Shown here piece by piece: positions 8,277-18,880 of a stretch of DNA of 64,000 nt. Below the pieces are notes generated by a model. That model made no database searches, was not told where the DNA came from, and was given only the letters and a program-made list of their open reading frames with translations. The translations under genes and the position numbers were made by a program. This stretch comes from Polaromonas sp. UBA5171 (GTDB taxonomy: Bacteria > Pseudomonadota > Gammaproteobacteria > Burkholderiales > Burkholderiaceae_C). Position 1 is the first letter of the stretch; every line of letters starts with the position of its first letter. The stretch is from the NCBI GenBank assembly GCA_002413395.1, contig DHWX01000009.1, positions 91,048 to 155,047 of the forward strand, given 5' to 3'.

Positions 8277-10082
8277 ATGACTGCATCCTCCAAACTTCCC
8301 AAGCGCAAATTTGACGTCGTCATCGTAGGTGCCGGCGGCTCAGGCATGCGCGCTTCGCTGCAACTGGCCCGCGCCGGTCTGAACGTGGCCGTCGTGTCCA
8401 AAGTGTTCCCGACCCGCTCGCACACGGTGGCAGCACAAGGCGGCGTTGCCGCGTCGCTGTCCAACATGAACGAGGACAATTGGCAATATCACTTCTACGA
8501 CACCATCAAGGGCTCTGACTGGCTGGGTGACCAGGACGCGATTGAGTTCATGTGCCGTGAGGCACCCAAGGTCGTGTACGAGCTTGAGCATTTCGGCATG
8601 CCATTCGACCGCAACCCGGACGGCACCATTTACCAGCGTCCGTTCGGCGGACATACATCAAATTATGGTGAAAAACCGGTTCAACGGGCTTGCGCCGCCG
8701 CCGACCGGACCGGCCACGCGATGCTGCACACGCTGTATCAGCAAAACGTCAAGGCGCGCACGAACTTCTTCGTCGAATGGATGGCGCTCGACCTGATCCG
8801 GGATGCCGAAGGCGATGTGCTTGGCATCACCGCGCTCGAAATGGAAACCGGCGACGTCTACATCCTGGAGGCCAAAACCACACTGCTGGCCACGGGCGGT
8901 GCGGGGCGCATCTTCGCCGCCAGCACCAATGCATTTATCAACACCGGCGACGGCCTGGGAATGGCGGCTCGCGCCGGCATTCCACTGCAAGACATGGAGT
9001 TCTGGCAATTCCACCCCACCGGGGTGCATGGCGCCGGAGTGCTGCTGACCGAAGGCTGCCGGGGCGAAGGTGCCATCCTGCGCAACAGCAACGGCGAGCG
9101 TTTCATGGAGCGCTATGCGCCTGCGTACAAGGACTTGGCGACGCGCGACTATGTGTCACGCTGTATGGACCAGGAAATCAAGGAAGGCCGCGGCTGCGGT
9201 CCCAACAAGGACTACATCAATCTCGACATGACCCACCTGGGCATCGAGACCATCATGAAGCGCCTGCCGTCGGTGTTTGAAATCGGCCACAATTTTGCCA
9301 ACGTCGACATCACCAAGGAACCGATACCTGTCGTACCCACCATCCATTACCAGATGGGCGGCATCCCGACCAACATCAATGGTCAGGTGGTCATACCCAA
9401 GGGCAATGAACCGAACGCGGTCGTGAATGGTCTTTACGCAGTGGGCGAATGCTCTTGCGTCAGCGTGCATGGGGCAAACCGGCTGGGCTGCAATTCGTTG
9501 CTGGATCTGCTGGTCTTCGGTCGAGCAGCCGGCAACCACATCGTCGAATTCAGCCAGAAAAATCGCCTGCACAAGGAACTGCCGACGGATGCGGCTGACC
9601 GCTCGCTCGAGCGCTTGGCGCGACTCGACAACAGCAGCTCCGGCGAATACGCGCAGGTCGTGGCCGATGATATCCGCGACGCGATGCAATACCATGCCGG
9701 GGTATTTCGCACCCAGGCCCTGATGGATGAGGGCGTCGTGAAGATCGCGGAAATTGCGAAGCGCGCCAAGGCCATTGGCCTGAAAGACAAATCGAAGATA
9801 TTCAACACCGCGCGCATTGAGGCCCTTGAGGTCGACAACCTGATCGAGGTGGCCCAGGCCACGATCATTTCCGCCGCCGCGCGCCACGAATGCCGGGGCG
9901 CGCACACGGTGGTGGACTACGAACGCCCTGCCGACGACCCGCAGCACCCTCTGGGTCGCAACGATGTCGAATGGCTCAAGCACACGCTCTGGTTCAGCGA
10001 GGACCACCGGCTCGAATACAAGCCGGTGCGCCTGAAACCGCTGACCGTTGAGACGGTGCCCCTCAAAGTACGTACCTTTTAA
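8277..10082 (+). CDS. sdhA: Succinate dehydrogenase flavoprotein subunit
   Basis: SdhA oxidises succinate to fumarate on covalently bound FAD. The protein has 601 residues. The dinucleotide-binding motif is VGAGGSGMRASLQLA (from residue 17), and the flavinylated histidine is His49 in TRSHTVAAQGG. Active-site segments include FHPTGVHGAG, LTEGCRGEGA and HGANRLGCNSLLD. The ATG at 8277 gives a standard N-terminus; an upstream TTG at 8262 is possible. FAD attachment needs SdhE, encoded two genes downstream. Confidence 0.97.
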   Translation: MTASSKLPKRKFDVVIVGAGGSGMRASLQLARAGLNVAVVSKVFPTRSHTVAAQGGVAASLSNMNEDNWQYHFYDTIKGSDWLGDQDAIEFMCREAPKVVYELEHFGMPFDRNPDGTIYQRPFGGHTSNYGEKPVQRACAAADRTGHAMLHTLYQQNVKARTNFFVEWMALDLIRDAEGDVLGITALEMETGDVYILEAKTTLLATGGAGRIFAASTNAFINTGDGLGMAARAGIPLQDMEFWQFHPTGVHGAGVLLTEGCRGEGAILRNSNGERFMERYAPAYKDLATRDYVSRCMDQEIKEGRGCGPNKDYINLDMTHLGIETIMKRLPSVFEIGHNFANVDITKEPIPVVPTIHYQMGGIPTNINGQVVIPKGNEPNAVVNGLYAVGECSCVSVHGANRLGCNSLLDLLVFGRAAGNHIVEFSQKNRLHKELPTDAADRSLERLARLDNSSSGEYAQVVADDIRDAMQYHAGVFRTQALMDEGVVKIAEIAKRAKAIGLKDKSKIFNTARIEALEVDNLIEVAQATIISAAARHECRGAHTVVDYERPADDPQHPLGRNDVEWLKHTLWFSEDHRLEYKPVRLKPLTVETVPLKVRTF

Positions 10083-10097
10083 AACAAAAGCTCCACT

Positions 10098-10802
10098 ATG
10101 TCCAAACGCATTTTCTCCATCTACCGCTACGATCCGGACACCGACGCAAAGCCCTACATGCAGACCATTGAGGTCGAGCTCGATGGCAGTGAGCGCATGC
10201 TGCTCGATGCCCTGATAAAGCTCAAGGCCGTCGATCCAACCATTTCGTTCCGCCGCTCATGCCGCGAAGGTGTTTGCGGCTCGGATGCCATGAACATCAA
10301 TGGCAAGAACGGACTGGCCTGCCTGACCAACATGCGCACGCTTCCAGGGAAAATCGTGTTGAAGCCGCTACCGGGCCTGCCGGTGGTGCGCGACCTGTAT
10401 GTCGATATGACGCAGTTTTTCAAGCAGTACGACTCCATCAAGCCTTACCTGATCAATGACAGCGTGCCACCTGAAAAAGAGCGTCTGCAAAGCCCTGAGG
10501 AACGCGAAGAGCTCAACGGCCTGTATGAGTGCATTCTGTGCGCCAGTTGCTCAACGGCCTGCCCCAGTTTCTGGTGGAACCCCGATAAGTTCGTAGGCCC
10601 GGCTGGCCTGCTGCAGGCCTATCGTTTCCTGGCCGACAGCCGCGACCAGGGCTCCGAAGAGCGGCTCGACAATCTGGAAGACCCCTACCGGCTGTTCCGT
10701 TGCCGCACGATCATGAATTGCACCGATGTCTGCCCCAAAGGTCTGAACCCGGCAAAGGCCATTGGCAAGATCAAGGAAATGATGGTTTTGCGTACCGTCT
10801 GA
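10098..10802 (+). CDS. sdhB: Succinate dehydrogenase iron-sulfur subunit
   Basis: SdhB carries electrons from SdhA to the quinone site. The 234-residue protein holds a [2Fe-2S] site in [15 protein letters not shown] (Cys55, Cys60, Asp63, and Cys75 in NGLACL). The [4Fe-4S] and [3Fe-4S] sites are [12 protein letters not shown] and [19 protein letters not shown]. All ligands are present. It lies 15 bp after sdhA and 4 bp before sdhE. Confidence 0.97.
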   Translation: MSKRIFSIYRYDPDTDAKPYMQTIEVELDGSERMLLDALIKLKAVDPTISFRRSCREGVCGSDAMNINGKNGLACLTNMRTLPGKIVLKPLPGLPVVRDLYVDMTQFFKQYDSIKPYLINDSVPPEKERLQSPEEREELNGLYECILCASCSTACPSFWWNPDKFVGPAGLLQAYRFLADSRDQGSEERLDNLEDPYRLFRCRTIMNCTDVCPKGLNPAKAIGKIKEMMVLRTV

Positions 10803-10806
10803 AAAT

Positions 10807-11239
10807 ATGACCTCCACGCTCGGCACTGTTGTGTCCTCCCCGCCCCCCCGGGGGGCTGTTTCGGCTTTGGACGGCCCGGCGCCAGAACCGTTGGCGCCTG
10901 CTGATGCACTCCTGGACGAGCGAGGCTTAAGCAAGCTGAAGTGGCGCTGCCGTCGGGGTTTGCTGGAAAACGACCTGCTGATCGAGCAGTTTTTTATACG
11001 CCACGAGGTCACATTAACCGTCAGGCAGGCCAAAGGCCTGAATGATTTAATGAATTTGGCTGACAATGATTTGCTGGACTTGGTGCTCAGACGCAAAGAG
11101 CCCGGCGATCTTTCCGATGCCATTGCAAAGGCAAGTGCCACCACTCTGGATGCGCTTGAAATTTTAAACTTGCTTCGCCCTGCGGCGACCGGCCCCGGCC
11201 CAGCGACAGTCCGAGGCAATACCAAAGAAAGACTCGAAC

Positions 11240-11253
<14 letters not shown>
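10807..11253 (+). CDS. sdhE: FAD assembly factor SdhE with a repeat-derived N-terminal extension
   Basis: SdhE helps attach FAD to SdhA. The domain starts at about residue 36 with [20 protein letters not shown], which includes the RGxxE-type motif, and continues to [11 protein letters not shown]. The family is usually 80-95 residues; this protein has 148. The first 35 residues ([14 protein letters not shown] and Pro/Ala-rich) are encoded by a C7G6 run and a GC-rich palindrome that look like a REP-type element. An alternative in-frame start is TTG at 10891, without an SD. The 3' end overlaps gltA by 14 bp. Confidence 0.88.
10843..10898. repeat. REP-like palindromic element inside the 5' end of sdhE
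   Basis: A CCCCCCCGGGGGG run (10843-10856 region) is followed by CGGCCCGGC and a hairpin, GGCGCCA (10878-10884) pairing with TGGCGCC (10892-10898). The same architecture, a C5/G5 hairpin then GCGGCCCGGC, occurs between leuC and leuD at 15332-15382. It is translated in frame as the low-complexity N-terminus of SdhE. Confidence 0.55.
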
Positions 11254-12550
<1,297 letters not shown>

Positions 12551-12588
12551 GAGAGCAAGGCCTTGACGGCCTGTATCCTCATGAACCC

Positions 12589-12625
12589 AAGCCCGTCCGA
12601 TGGCAGCATCGACGGGCTTTTTAGT
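12589..12625 (+). terminator. Intrinsic terminator after gltA
   Basis: AAGCCCGTC (12589-12597) pairs with GACGGGCTT (12611-12619), followed by TTTTAG. It lies 39 bp past the gltA stop codon and should end the sdh-gltA transcript. Confidence 0.85.
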
Positions 12626-12657
12626 ATCCCCCATCTGCCCGGACGCACCAAAATGCC

Positions 12658-12684
12658 ATATTTTTAATAGCTATTTGCGCCCGG
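12658..12684. repeat. Short repeat, AATAGCTATTTGCGC type
   Basis: ATTTTTAATAGCTATTTGCG shares the A/T-rich ATAGCT core and the GCGC-like right flank with the elements at 16133 and 60211. It lies in the 288-bp gap between gltA and the LysR gene. No gene was seen in that gap. Confidence 0.45.
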
Positions 12685-12838
12685 GTTGTAAAGGGTTATC
12701 CAAAAATGTTGACATATTTTGGTCAATTAGCCTCTGCTGGTGATTTTGGCAGGTCAGACATCTCTTACTGCGACGGCAAAGCTTCGAACATTAGAGCAAA
12801 ATGGGAATTGCATCGCCAAGTGCGATGCCACTATACTC

Positions 12839-13783
12839 ATGTCCGTTAAAAATTCCGAGCGTAATTTTGTCCGCCGCATCGACCTGACGTCGCTTCAGCT
12901 ATTTGTCGCAGTGTGCGAACTCGGCAGCATTGGCAAGGCCGCCGAGCGCGAATTCATTGCCGCCTCCGCTGTCAGCAAGCGCCTGAGCGACCTGGAAGCT
13001 GCGCTGGGCACCCCGCTGTTGTACCGCCATTCCCGGGGCGTTGACCTGACCCCGGCGGGCGAAAGTCTGCTGCACCACGCGCGCTCGGTGCTCTTCAGCC
13101 TCGAAAAGATGCAGGGTGAGCTCAGTGAGTACGCCGATGGCGTGCGCGGCCATGTCCGAGTACACGCCAGTATTTCAGCCATCGTGCAGTTCTTGCCCGA
13201 AGACCTGGGTGCCTTCATACGCCAGCACACCGAGGTCAAGATTGACCTGGAAGAGCATCTCAGCACCGAGGTCATTCGTGCCGTACAGGAAGGTGCGGCG
13301 GACTTGGGGCTGTGCAATACCGCCAGCGGCGCGGGCGATCTGCAAATACTGCCCTATCGCAGCGACAAGCTGGTTTTGATTGTTCCCAGGGGCCATCAAT
13401 TACGCTCGCAGGGTGCTATTCATTTTGAAGCGGCGCTGGACTTTGACCAAGTCGGCCTGCATTCCAACAGTTCGATTTATCTGGCCATGCGGCAGGCCGC
13501 CGCCGCTGTGGGACGCACCATCAAGCTGCGCATCCACGTCACCGGGCTGGATGCCATGTGCCGCATGATCGACAATGGACTCGGCGTGGGTGTGATGCCA
13601 CAACGCGCCTTTGATCTGATGCGCGGCGTCGGCAAGCTTGAGTCGGTAGAACTGCTGGACGATTGGGCGACACGCCAGATCCAGCTGGTGGCGCGGGATT
13701 TTTCAAGCCTGCCCATGACGGCCCGGCTACTGGTCGATCACCTCACACAGTCCGCGCCACAAGGCACGTCCGCAGCCGCCTAA
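12839..13783 (+). CDS. LysR-family transcriptional regulator
   Basis: The 314-residue protein has an N-terminal helix-turn-helix ([51 protein letters not shown]) and a periplasmic-binding-protein-like effector domain to the C-terminus. The ATG at 12839 gives a usual LysR N-terminus; the frame is open back to 12740. It is 38 bp upstream of leuC on the same strand, so it may be co-transcribed with leucine genes, although LysR genes more often diverge from their targets. The ligand is unknown. Confidence 0.9.
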   Translation: MSVKNSERNFVRRIDLTSLQLFVAVCELGSIGKAAEREFIAASAVSKRLSDLEAALGTPLLYRHSRGVDLTPAGESLLHHARSVLFSLEKMQGELSEYADGVRGHVRVHASISAIVQFLPEDLGAFIRQHTEVKIDLEEHLSTEVIRAVQEGAADLGLCNTASGAGDLQILPYRSDKLVLIVPRGHQLRSQGAIHFEAALDFDQVGLHSNSSIYLAMRQAAAAVGRTIKLRIHVTGLDAMCRMIDNGLGVGVMPQRAFDLMRGVGKLESVELLDDWATRQIQLVARDFSSLPMTARLLVDHLTQSAPQGTSAAA

Positions 13784-13821
13784 AATTACCGATAGACCAC
13801 AGAGACCACGAAGGAAAACAC

Positions 13822-15297
13822 ATGGGACGCATGAATCAGGAAGCGCACGGCCGCACGCTTTACGACAAGATCTGGGACGAGCACGTCATTCACACCGAAG
13901 AAGACGGCACTTCCATTCTTTATATCGACCGGCATCTGGTACACGAAGTCACCAGCCCGCAAGCTTTTGAAGGCCTGCGCGAAGCGGGTCGCAAGGTCTG
14001 GCGCATCAGCTCGATTGTGGCGACTGCCGACCACAACACGCCCACCACCGGCTGGGAGCTGGGCTACGACGGCATCACCGATCTGGTCAGCAAAGAGCAA
14101 ATCACCACGCTGAATGCCAACATCAAGGAATTCGGCGCAGCGGCCTTCTTTCCTTTCCTGTCCAAACGCCAGGGCATCGTGCATGTGATTGGCCCAGAAA
14201 ACGGCGCTACCCTGCCCGGCATGACGGTGGTCTGCGGCGACTCGCATACCTCCACCCACGGCGCATTTGGCGCGCTGGCGCACGGCATCGGCACCAGTGA
14301 GGTCGAGCATGTGATGGCCACGCAAACCCTGCTGGCCAAGAAGGCCAGGAATCTGCTCATCAAGGTCGAAGGCACGCTGCCCAACGGCTGCACCGCCAAA
14401 GACATCGTGCTGGCCATCATCGGCAAGATCGGCACCGCAGGCGGCACCGGTTACACGATTGAATTCGCTGGCTCGGCGATACGCGCGCTCAGCATGGAAG
14501 GCCGCATGACGGTCTGCAACATGGCCATTGAAGGCGGCGCGCGCGCTGGCCTGGTGGCGGTAGACCAGAAAACCATCGACTATGTGAAGGGCCGTCTGCT
14601 GGCCCCTGGAACAGACCCCAAAACCGGCCAATTTGTCGGCGGCCCTGAATGGGACATGGCCGCGCAATACTGGGCCACGCTGCACTCTGACGCCGATGCC
14701 AAATTTGACGCCGTGGTGGAACTGGACGCCAGTCAGATCCTGCCGCAGGTGAGCTGGGGCACCTCGCCAGAAATGGTGCTGTCGATTGAAGACAAGGTGC
14801 CCGACCCCGAGAAGGAAAAAGATGCCAACAAGCGCGGCGCCATCGAACGCGCGCTGACTTATATGGGCCTGGAGCCGGGTAAGGCCATCAACGACATTTA
14901 CCTCGACAAGGTATTCATCGGCTCGTGCACCAACAGCCGGATTGAAGATATGCGCGAAGCTGCGGCCGTGGTGAAGAAGATCGGCCAGAAAGTCGCCAAA
15001 AACGTCAAGCTGGCGATGGTCGTTCCGGGCTCCGGCCTCGTCAAGGAACAGGCCGAGCGCGAAGGCCTGCATGAAATTTTCAAGGCGGCAGGCTTTGAAT
15101 GGCGTGAGCCAGGTTGCTCGATGTGCCTGGCCATGAATGCGGACCGGCTGGAGCCGGGCGAGCGCTGCGCTTCCACCAGTAACCGCAACTTCGAAGGCCG
15201 GCAGGGTGCGGGCGGCCGCACCCATCTGGTCAGCCCTGCCATGGCGGCGGCAGCAGCCGTGCACGGCCACTTTGTCGATATCCGGAAGTTTTCATGA
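13822..15297 (+). CDS. leuC: 3-isopropylmalate dehydratase large subunit
   Basis: LeuC with LeuD isomerises 2-isopropylmalate to 3-isopropylmalate in leucine synthesis. The 491-residue protein is of the aconitase family. [4Fe-4S] ligands lie in [13 protein letters not shown] and GCSMCLAMN; other motifs are [15 protein letters not shown] and [10 protein letters not shown]. The ATG at 13822 is preceded by AAGGAAAA; the frame extends upstream into the LysR gene without support. Confidence 0.97.
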   Translation: MGRMNQEAHGRTLYDKIWDEHVIHTEEDGTSILYIDRHLVHEVTSPQAFEGLREAGRKVWRISSIVATADHNTPTTGWELGYDGITDLVSKEQITTLNANIKEFGAAAFFPFLSKRQGIVHVIGPENGATLPGMTVVCGDSHTSTHGAFGALAHGIGTSEVEHVMATQTLLAKKARNLLIKVEGTLPNGCTAKDIVLAIIGKIGTAGGTGYTIEFAGSAIRALSMEGRMTVCNMAIEGGARAGLVAVDQKTIDYVKGRLLAPGTDPKTGQFVGGPEWDMAAQYWATLHSDADAKFDAVVELDASQILPQVSWGTSPEMVLSIEDKVPDPEKEKDANKRGAIERALTYMGLEPGKAINDIYLDKVFIGSCTNSRIEDMREAAAVVKKIGQKVAKNVKLAMVVPGSGLVKEQAEREGLHEIFKAAGFEWREPGCSMCLAMNADRLEPGERCASTSNRNFEGRQGAGGRTHLVSPAMAAAAAVHGHFVDIRKFS

Positions 15298-15298
15298 C

Positions 15299-15383
15299 CC
15301 CCCTTCTCGGCTCACTGCGTGTAGCCGGATCCCCCCTAAGGGGGCGACGCCTGCGGCCCGGCAAAGCCGGTTCTGCGGCGTCC
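15299..15383. repeat. REP-like palindromic element between leuC and leuD
   Basis: A CCCCC-TAA-GGGGG hairpin (15332-15344) is followed by a long imperfect hairpin: GACGCC (15346-15351) pairs with GGCGTC (15377-15382), and CCGGC-AAA-GCCGG forms the tip at 15358-15370. It fills most of the 115-bp leuC-leuD gap. The C5/G5 plus GCGGCCCGGC layout matches the element inside sdhE. It may act as a transcript-stability or attenuation structure in the leu operon. Confidence 0.65.
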
Positions 15384-15412
15384 CTGATTAAGTAAGAGAA
15401 AGAAAGCTCATC

Positions 15413-16063
15413 ATGCAGAAATTCACCGTACACAAGGGCCTCGTGGCCCCGATGGACCGCGAGAACGTCGACACCGACGCCATCATCCCCAAGCAGTTCC
15501 TTAAATCCATCCGCAAGACCGGCTTTGGTCCCAACCTGTTTGACGCGTGGCGCTACCTCGATGCCGGTTTCCCCGGCCAGGACCCGGCCACGCGCAAGCC
15601 GAATCCGGACTTTGTGCTGAACCAGCCGCGCTACCAGGGCGCCTCCATCCTGCTGGCGCGCAAGAACTTCGGCTGCGGCTCGTCGCGCGAGCACGCGCCC
15701 TGGGCGCTGGACCAGTTCGGCTTTCGTGCCATCATCGCGCCCAGCTACGCCGACATCTTTTTCAACAACAGCTTCAAGAACGGCCTGTTGCCCATAGCTC
15801 TGCCCGAGGCGCAAGTGGCGCAGCTGTTTGACGAAGTACAAGCCTTTCCCGGCTACACGCTGACGATCGACCTGGAGCGCCAGGTCATCATCAAGGCGCA
15901 AGGCGAAGAGTTGCCCTTTGAAGTGGAGGCTTTCCGCAAATACTGCCTGCTCAACGGCTTTGACGACATTGGCCTGACCTTGCGCCACAGCGACAAGATC
16001 AAGGCGTTTGAAGCCGAACGCCTGGCGACCAAGCCTTGGCTCAACCACACCGTAGCGGGTTGA
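15413..16063 (+). CDS. leuD: 3-isopropylmalate dehydratase small subunit
   Basis: LeuD is the swivel-domain partner of LeuC. The 216-residue protein has [19 protein letters not shown] at the N-terminus, [15 protein letters not shown] (substrate loop) and [18 protein letters not shown], all typical of LeuD. It is separated from leuC by a palindromic element rather than the usual short gap, and is followed 95 bp later by leuB. Confidence 0.97.
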   Translation: MQKFTVHKGLVAPMDRENVDTDAIIPKQFLKSIRKTGFGPNLFDAWRYLDAGFPGQDPATRKPNPDFVLNQPRYQGASILLARKNFGCGSSREHAPWALDQFGFRAIIAPSYADIFFNNSFKNGLLPIALPEAQVAQLFDEVQAFPGYTLTIDLERQVIIKAQGEELPFEVEAFRKYCLLNGFDDIGLTLRHSDKIKAFEAERLATKPWLNHTVAG

Positions 16064-16132
16064 TCGCCGTCGCACTGTGGCGGATTCATATTTATTAGTC
16101 GAATTTACCTCTGGCCCAATAGATACGGGCAC

Positions 16133-16158
16133 AAGCAACTATAAAAAAGATAGCAAAC
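16133..16158. repeat. Short palindromic repeat abutting the leuB start codon
   Basis: GCAACTATAAAAAAGATAGC (16135-16154) is, read in reverse, GCTATCTTTTTTATAGTTGC, closely matching the element upstream of rpsA (60211-60240). It ends 2 bp before the leuB ATG, so the leuB translation-initiation region is made of repeat sequence. Only a weak purine run (AAAAAAGA) could act as SD. Confidence 0.6.
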
Positions 16159-17229
16159 ATGAAAATCGCAATTCTCCCTGGTGATGGCATAGGCCCTGAA
16201 ATCGTCGCCGAAGCCGTCAAGGTCCTGAACGTTCTGGACCTTCCATTTGAAACCGAAAGCGCACTGGTTGGCGGCGCCGCCTATGAGGCCTACGGACACC
16301 CGCTGCCCGAAGCCACGCTGAAGCTGGCCAAGGACGCCGACGCCGTGCTGTTTGGCGCTGTGGGCGACTGGAAATACGACACGCTGGACCGGCCGCTGCG
16401 CCCGGAGCAAGCCATTTTGGGCCTGCGTAAAAACCTGGGTCTGTTCGCCAACTTCCGCCCCGCCATCTGCTATGAGCAACTCACGCACGCCTCCAGCCTC
16501 AAGCCCGAACTGGTGGCTGGCCTGGACATCCTCATCATCCGCGAGTTGACGGGTGACATTTACTTTGGCCAGCCGCGAGGCCGCCGCATCGCCACTGACG
16601 GCCACTTTCCAGGTTCGGAAGAAGCCTTCGACACCATGCGCTATTCGCGCCCGGAGATCGAGCGCATTGCCCATGTGGCCTTCCAGGCGGCGCGCAAACG
16701 CAGCAAGCGCGTGACCAGCGTCGACAAGGCCAATGTGCTGGAGACCTTCCAGTTCTGGAAAGACGTGGTCACTGAGGTTGGACGTCAGTACCCCGACGTG
16801 GCGCTGGACCACATGTATGTGGACAACGCGGCCATGCAACTGGTCAAGGCCCCCAAGAAATTTGACGTCGTCGTCACCGGCAACATGTTTGGCGACATCC
16901 TGTCTGATGCCGCTGCCATGCTGACCGGCAGCATAGGCATGCTGCCTTCGGCCAGCCTGAATGAAAAAAACCAGGGCTTGTACGAGCCCAGCCACGGCAG
17001 CGCACCCGACATTGCAGGAAAAGGCGTGGCCAACCCATTGGCCACCATCCTGAGCGCCGCCATGATGCTGCGCTTCAGCCTGAACCAGCCAGACGCGGCC
17101 GCGCGCATTGAAAAAGCCGTTGACCAAGTGCTGAGCCAGGGCCTGCGCACGCCGGACATTTACAGCGAAGGCACGATCCGCGTCGGCACCGTGGAAATGG
17201 GCGATGCGGTAGTCAAAGCCCTCGCCTGA
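16159..17229 (+). CDS. leuB: 3-isopropylmalate dehydrogenase
   Basis: LeuB oxidatively decarboxylates 3-isopropylmalate using NAD. The 356-residue protein shows the N-terminus [14 protein letters not shown], substrate-binding ENLxx-type [27 protein letters not shown], and [18 protein letters not shown] with metal-binding Asp residues. The NAD segment is [20 protein letters not shown]. It completes leuCDB and is followed by the asd leader region. Confidence 0.97.
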   Translation: MKIAILPGDGIGPEIVAEAVKVLNVLDLPFETESALVGGAAYEAYGHPLPEATLKLAKDADAVLFGAVGDWKYDTLDRPLRPEQAILGLRKNLGLFANFRPAICYEQLTHASSLKPELVAGLDILIIRELTGDIYFGQPRGRRIATDGHFPGSEEAFDTMRYSRPEIERIAHVAFQAARKRSKRVTSVDKANVLETFQFWKDVVTEVGRQYPDVALDHMYVDNAAMQLVKAPKKFDVVVTGNMFGDILSDAAAMLTGSIGMLPSASLNEKNQGLYEPSHGSAPDIAGKGVANPLATILSAAMMLRFSLNQPDAAARIEKAVDQVLSQGLRTPDIYSEGTIRVGTVEMGDAVVKALA

Positions 17230-17277
17230 ACCCTTGCGGCGCTGGCTGGCAAGTCGGTACAGGCTTGTCAGCCTGGC

Positions 17278-17283
17278 TACAAT
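17278..17283 (+). promoter_or_regulatory. Candidate -10 element for the asd leader transcript
   Basis: TACAAT lies in the context CTGGCTACAAT, which recurs exactly upstream of lapA (62375-62385). Initiation about 7 bp downstream would start the RNA almost at the ATG of the leader ORF. The -35 region is not convincing; a TTGTCA at 17265 is only 7 bp away. Confidence 0.4.
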
Positions 17284-17290
17284 AGAACCT

Positions 17291-17395
17291 ATGTGCAAAG
17301 GCCCCGCACCCCTCCACTGCCCCGCCGTGCTGCGAGCGGGAAGTAGAGCGCCGGTTTTTGCCCGGATCACCACAACGACAACCATTAAAGGCTGA
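17291..17395 (+). CDS. Putative Thr/Ile-rich leader peptide upstream of asd
   Basis: A 34-codon frame starts at ATG 17291 and ends at TGA 17395. Its last ten residues are RITTTTTIKG: five consecutive Thr codons flanked by two Ile codons. This recalls thrL-type attenuator peptides of threonine operons. Asd supplies the common pathway to Thr, Met and Lys. The hairpins just downstream are mutually exclusive. No SD is visible, and the candidate start site suggests leaderless translation. It is inferred, not established. Confidence 0.5.
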   Translation: MCKGPAPLHCPAVLRAGSRAPVFARITTTTTIKG

Positions 17396-17398
17396 AAA

Positions 17399-17453
17399 GC
17401 CCGGCTCGTCGTGCCCACCGGCTCGATGAGCCGGGTCAAAAAGCCGATTTTTT
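17399..17453 (+). promoter_or_regulatory. Candidate attenuator hairpins upstream of asd
   Basis: Two copies of the same arm, CCCGGCTC (17400-17407) and CCGGCTC (17418-17424), can each pair with GAGCCGGG (17428-17435), so only one hairpin can form at a time. A six-T run follows at 17448-17453, 12 bp beyond the hairpin and not directly adjacent as in a textbook terminator. The first arm begins 4 bp after the leader stop codon, where a ribosome stalled or terminating there could mask it. Confidence 0.45.
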
Positions 17454-17476
17454 CGTACTTTTTGAAGGGCAACCCC

Positions 17477-18628
17477 ATGAATTTCACAGGCAATCTCACA
17501 GCTAACCTCACAGGATTGGTAGGTTGGCGCGGCATGGTCGGCTCGGTGCTGATCGACCGGATGCAGGCTGAAGGTGACTTCGAGCTGATCGAGCCGGTTT
17601 TCTTCTCCACCTCCAACGCCGGTGGCAAAGCCCCGGCTCAGGCGAAGAACGAAACCACGCTCAAGGATGCCTTTGACATTGAGGCGCTCAGGAAGTGCGA
17701 CATCATCATCACCGCGCAAGGCGGCGACTACACGAGCGAAGTTTTCCCCAAGCTGCGCGCGACAGGCTGGAAAGGCCACTGGATTGATGCGGCTTCCACC
17801 CTGCGCATGAATGATGACGCCGTCATCATTCTGGACCCGGTGAACCTGCCCGTTATCAAAAATGCAATGGCCAAGGGCGGCAATAACTGGGTTGGCGGCA
17901 ACTGCACGGTCAGTTGCATGCTGATGGGCGTGGGCGCACTGTACAAGGCCGGCCTGGTCGAATGGATGACCAGCATGACCTACCAGGCTGCGTCCGGCGG
18001 CGGCGCGCAGCACATGCGCGAACTGCTGACCCAGTTCGGCACGCTCAACAGCGAAGTCAAGGCCCTGCTGGACGATCCGAAATCCGCCATCCTCGAAATC
18101 GACCGCCGCGTTCTGGCCAGGCAGCAGTCCCTGAGCGACCTTGAAACCGCCAACTTTGGCGTCCCCCTGGGCGGCAGCCTGATTCCCTGGATCGACAAAG
18201 ACCTGGGTGGCGGCATGAGCAAAGAAGAATGGAAAGCCGGCGCCGAAACCAACAAGATACTCGGCCAGGGAGCGAGCTTCGGCACAGCCGAAACCCCGGT
18301 CGATGGTTTCTGCGTGCGCATAGGTGCCATGCGCTGCCACAGCCAGGCGCTGACCTTCAAGCTCAAAAAAGACGTCCCCCTGGCCGACCTCGAAGCCCTG
18401 ATCGCGGCCGACAATGCCTGGGTCAAAGTGGTGCCCAATACGCGTGAGGCCTCCATCAAGGACCTGACACCGGTCGCGGTGACAGGCACCCTGCAAATTC
18501 CGGTGGGACGCCTGCGCAAGCTGGCCATGGGCCCGGAGTACCTGGGGGCGTTTACCGTAGGCGACCAATTGTTGTGGGGCGCTGCCGAACCGCTGCGCCG
18601 CATGTTGCGCATACTTCTTCAGGCTTGA
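17477..18628 (+). CDS. asd: Aspartate-semialdehyde dehydrogenase
   Basis: Asd reduces aspartyl phosphate to aspartate semialdehyde, the branch point to Lys, Thr, Met and diaminopimelate. The 383-residue protein shows [17 protein letters not shown] (NADP binding), [18 protein letters not shown], and nucleophilic Cys in [14 protein letters not shown]. The ATG at 17477 follows GAAGGG; it adds a short Asn/Thr-rich leader ([12 protein letters not shown], from a triple CTCACAG-like repeat) before the conserved core. The preceding region may be an attenuator. Confidence 0.96.
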   Translation: MNFTGNLTANLTGLVGWRGMVGSVLIDRMQAEGDFELIEPVFFSTSNAGGKAPAQAKNETTLKDAFDIEALRKCDIIITAQGGDYTSEVFPKLRATGWKGHWIDAASTLRMNDDAVIILDPVNLPVIKNAMAKGGNNWVGGNCTVSCMLMGVGALYKAGLVEWMTSMTYQAASGGGAQHMRELLTQFGTLNSEVKALLDDPKSAILEIDRRVLARQQSLSDLETANFGVPLGGSLIPWIDKDLGGGMSKEEWKAGAETNKILGQGASFGTAETPVDGFCVRIGAMRCHSQALTFKLKKDVPLADLEALIAADNAWVKVVPNTREASIKDLTPVAVTGTLQIPVGRLRKLAMGPEYLGAFTVGDQLLWGAAEPLRRMLRILLQA

Positions 18629-18642
18629 GCTATTTGAAGTTA

Positions 18643-18664
18643 GCGGCTGCCCACATACAGCCGC
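18643..18664. repeat. Stem-loop downstream of asd
   Basis: GCGGCTG (18643-18649) pairs with CAGCCGC (18658-18664) across an 8-base loop, 14 bp past the asd stop codon. No U-run follows. The left flank AGCTATTTGAAGTTAGC is a degenerate version of the GCTATT..TAGC palindromes. The rest of the gap to fimV (to 18880) is AT-rich and shows no gene. Confidence 0.45.
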
Positions 18665-18880
18665 CACCCGTAACCATTTGTCACAAGGCGTTGTCGTCTG
18701 ACCACAACCGAAACTTGTAAGTTGCTTCTAACTCGCTGTGTCATAACTTAAGTGGTGTCTTAGCTTGTCAGCCTAATGTCTTGATGTTAAGGTTGTTTTT
18801 CGAAAATTCGCATCGAGGTTTTTGTGCGCTTAAGCAGAATAAAATTACATGCAGACCGAACTCTAGAGGCTCAAAACCCT

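Noticed and set aside
13786..15270. 494-codon frame antisense to leuC
   Set aside because: It lies opposite a complete LeuC; no homology pattern.
17265..17270. TTGTCA as -35 box for the asd leader
   Set aside because: It lies only 7 bp from the TACAAT box, too close for a sigma-70 promoter.
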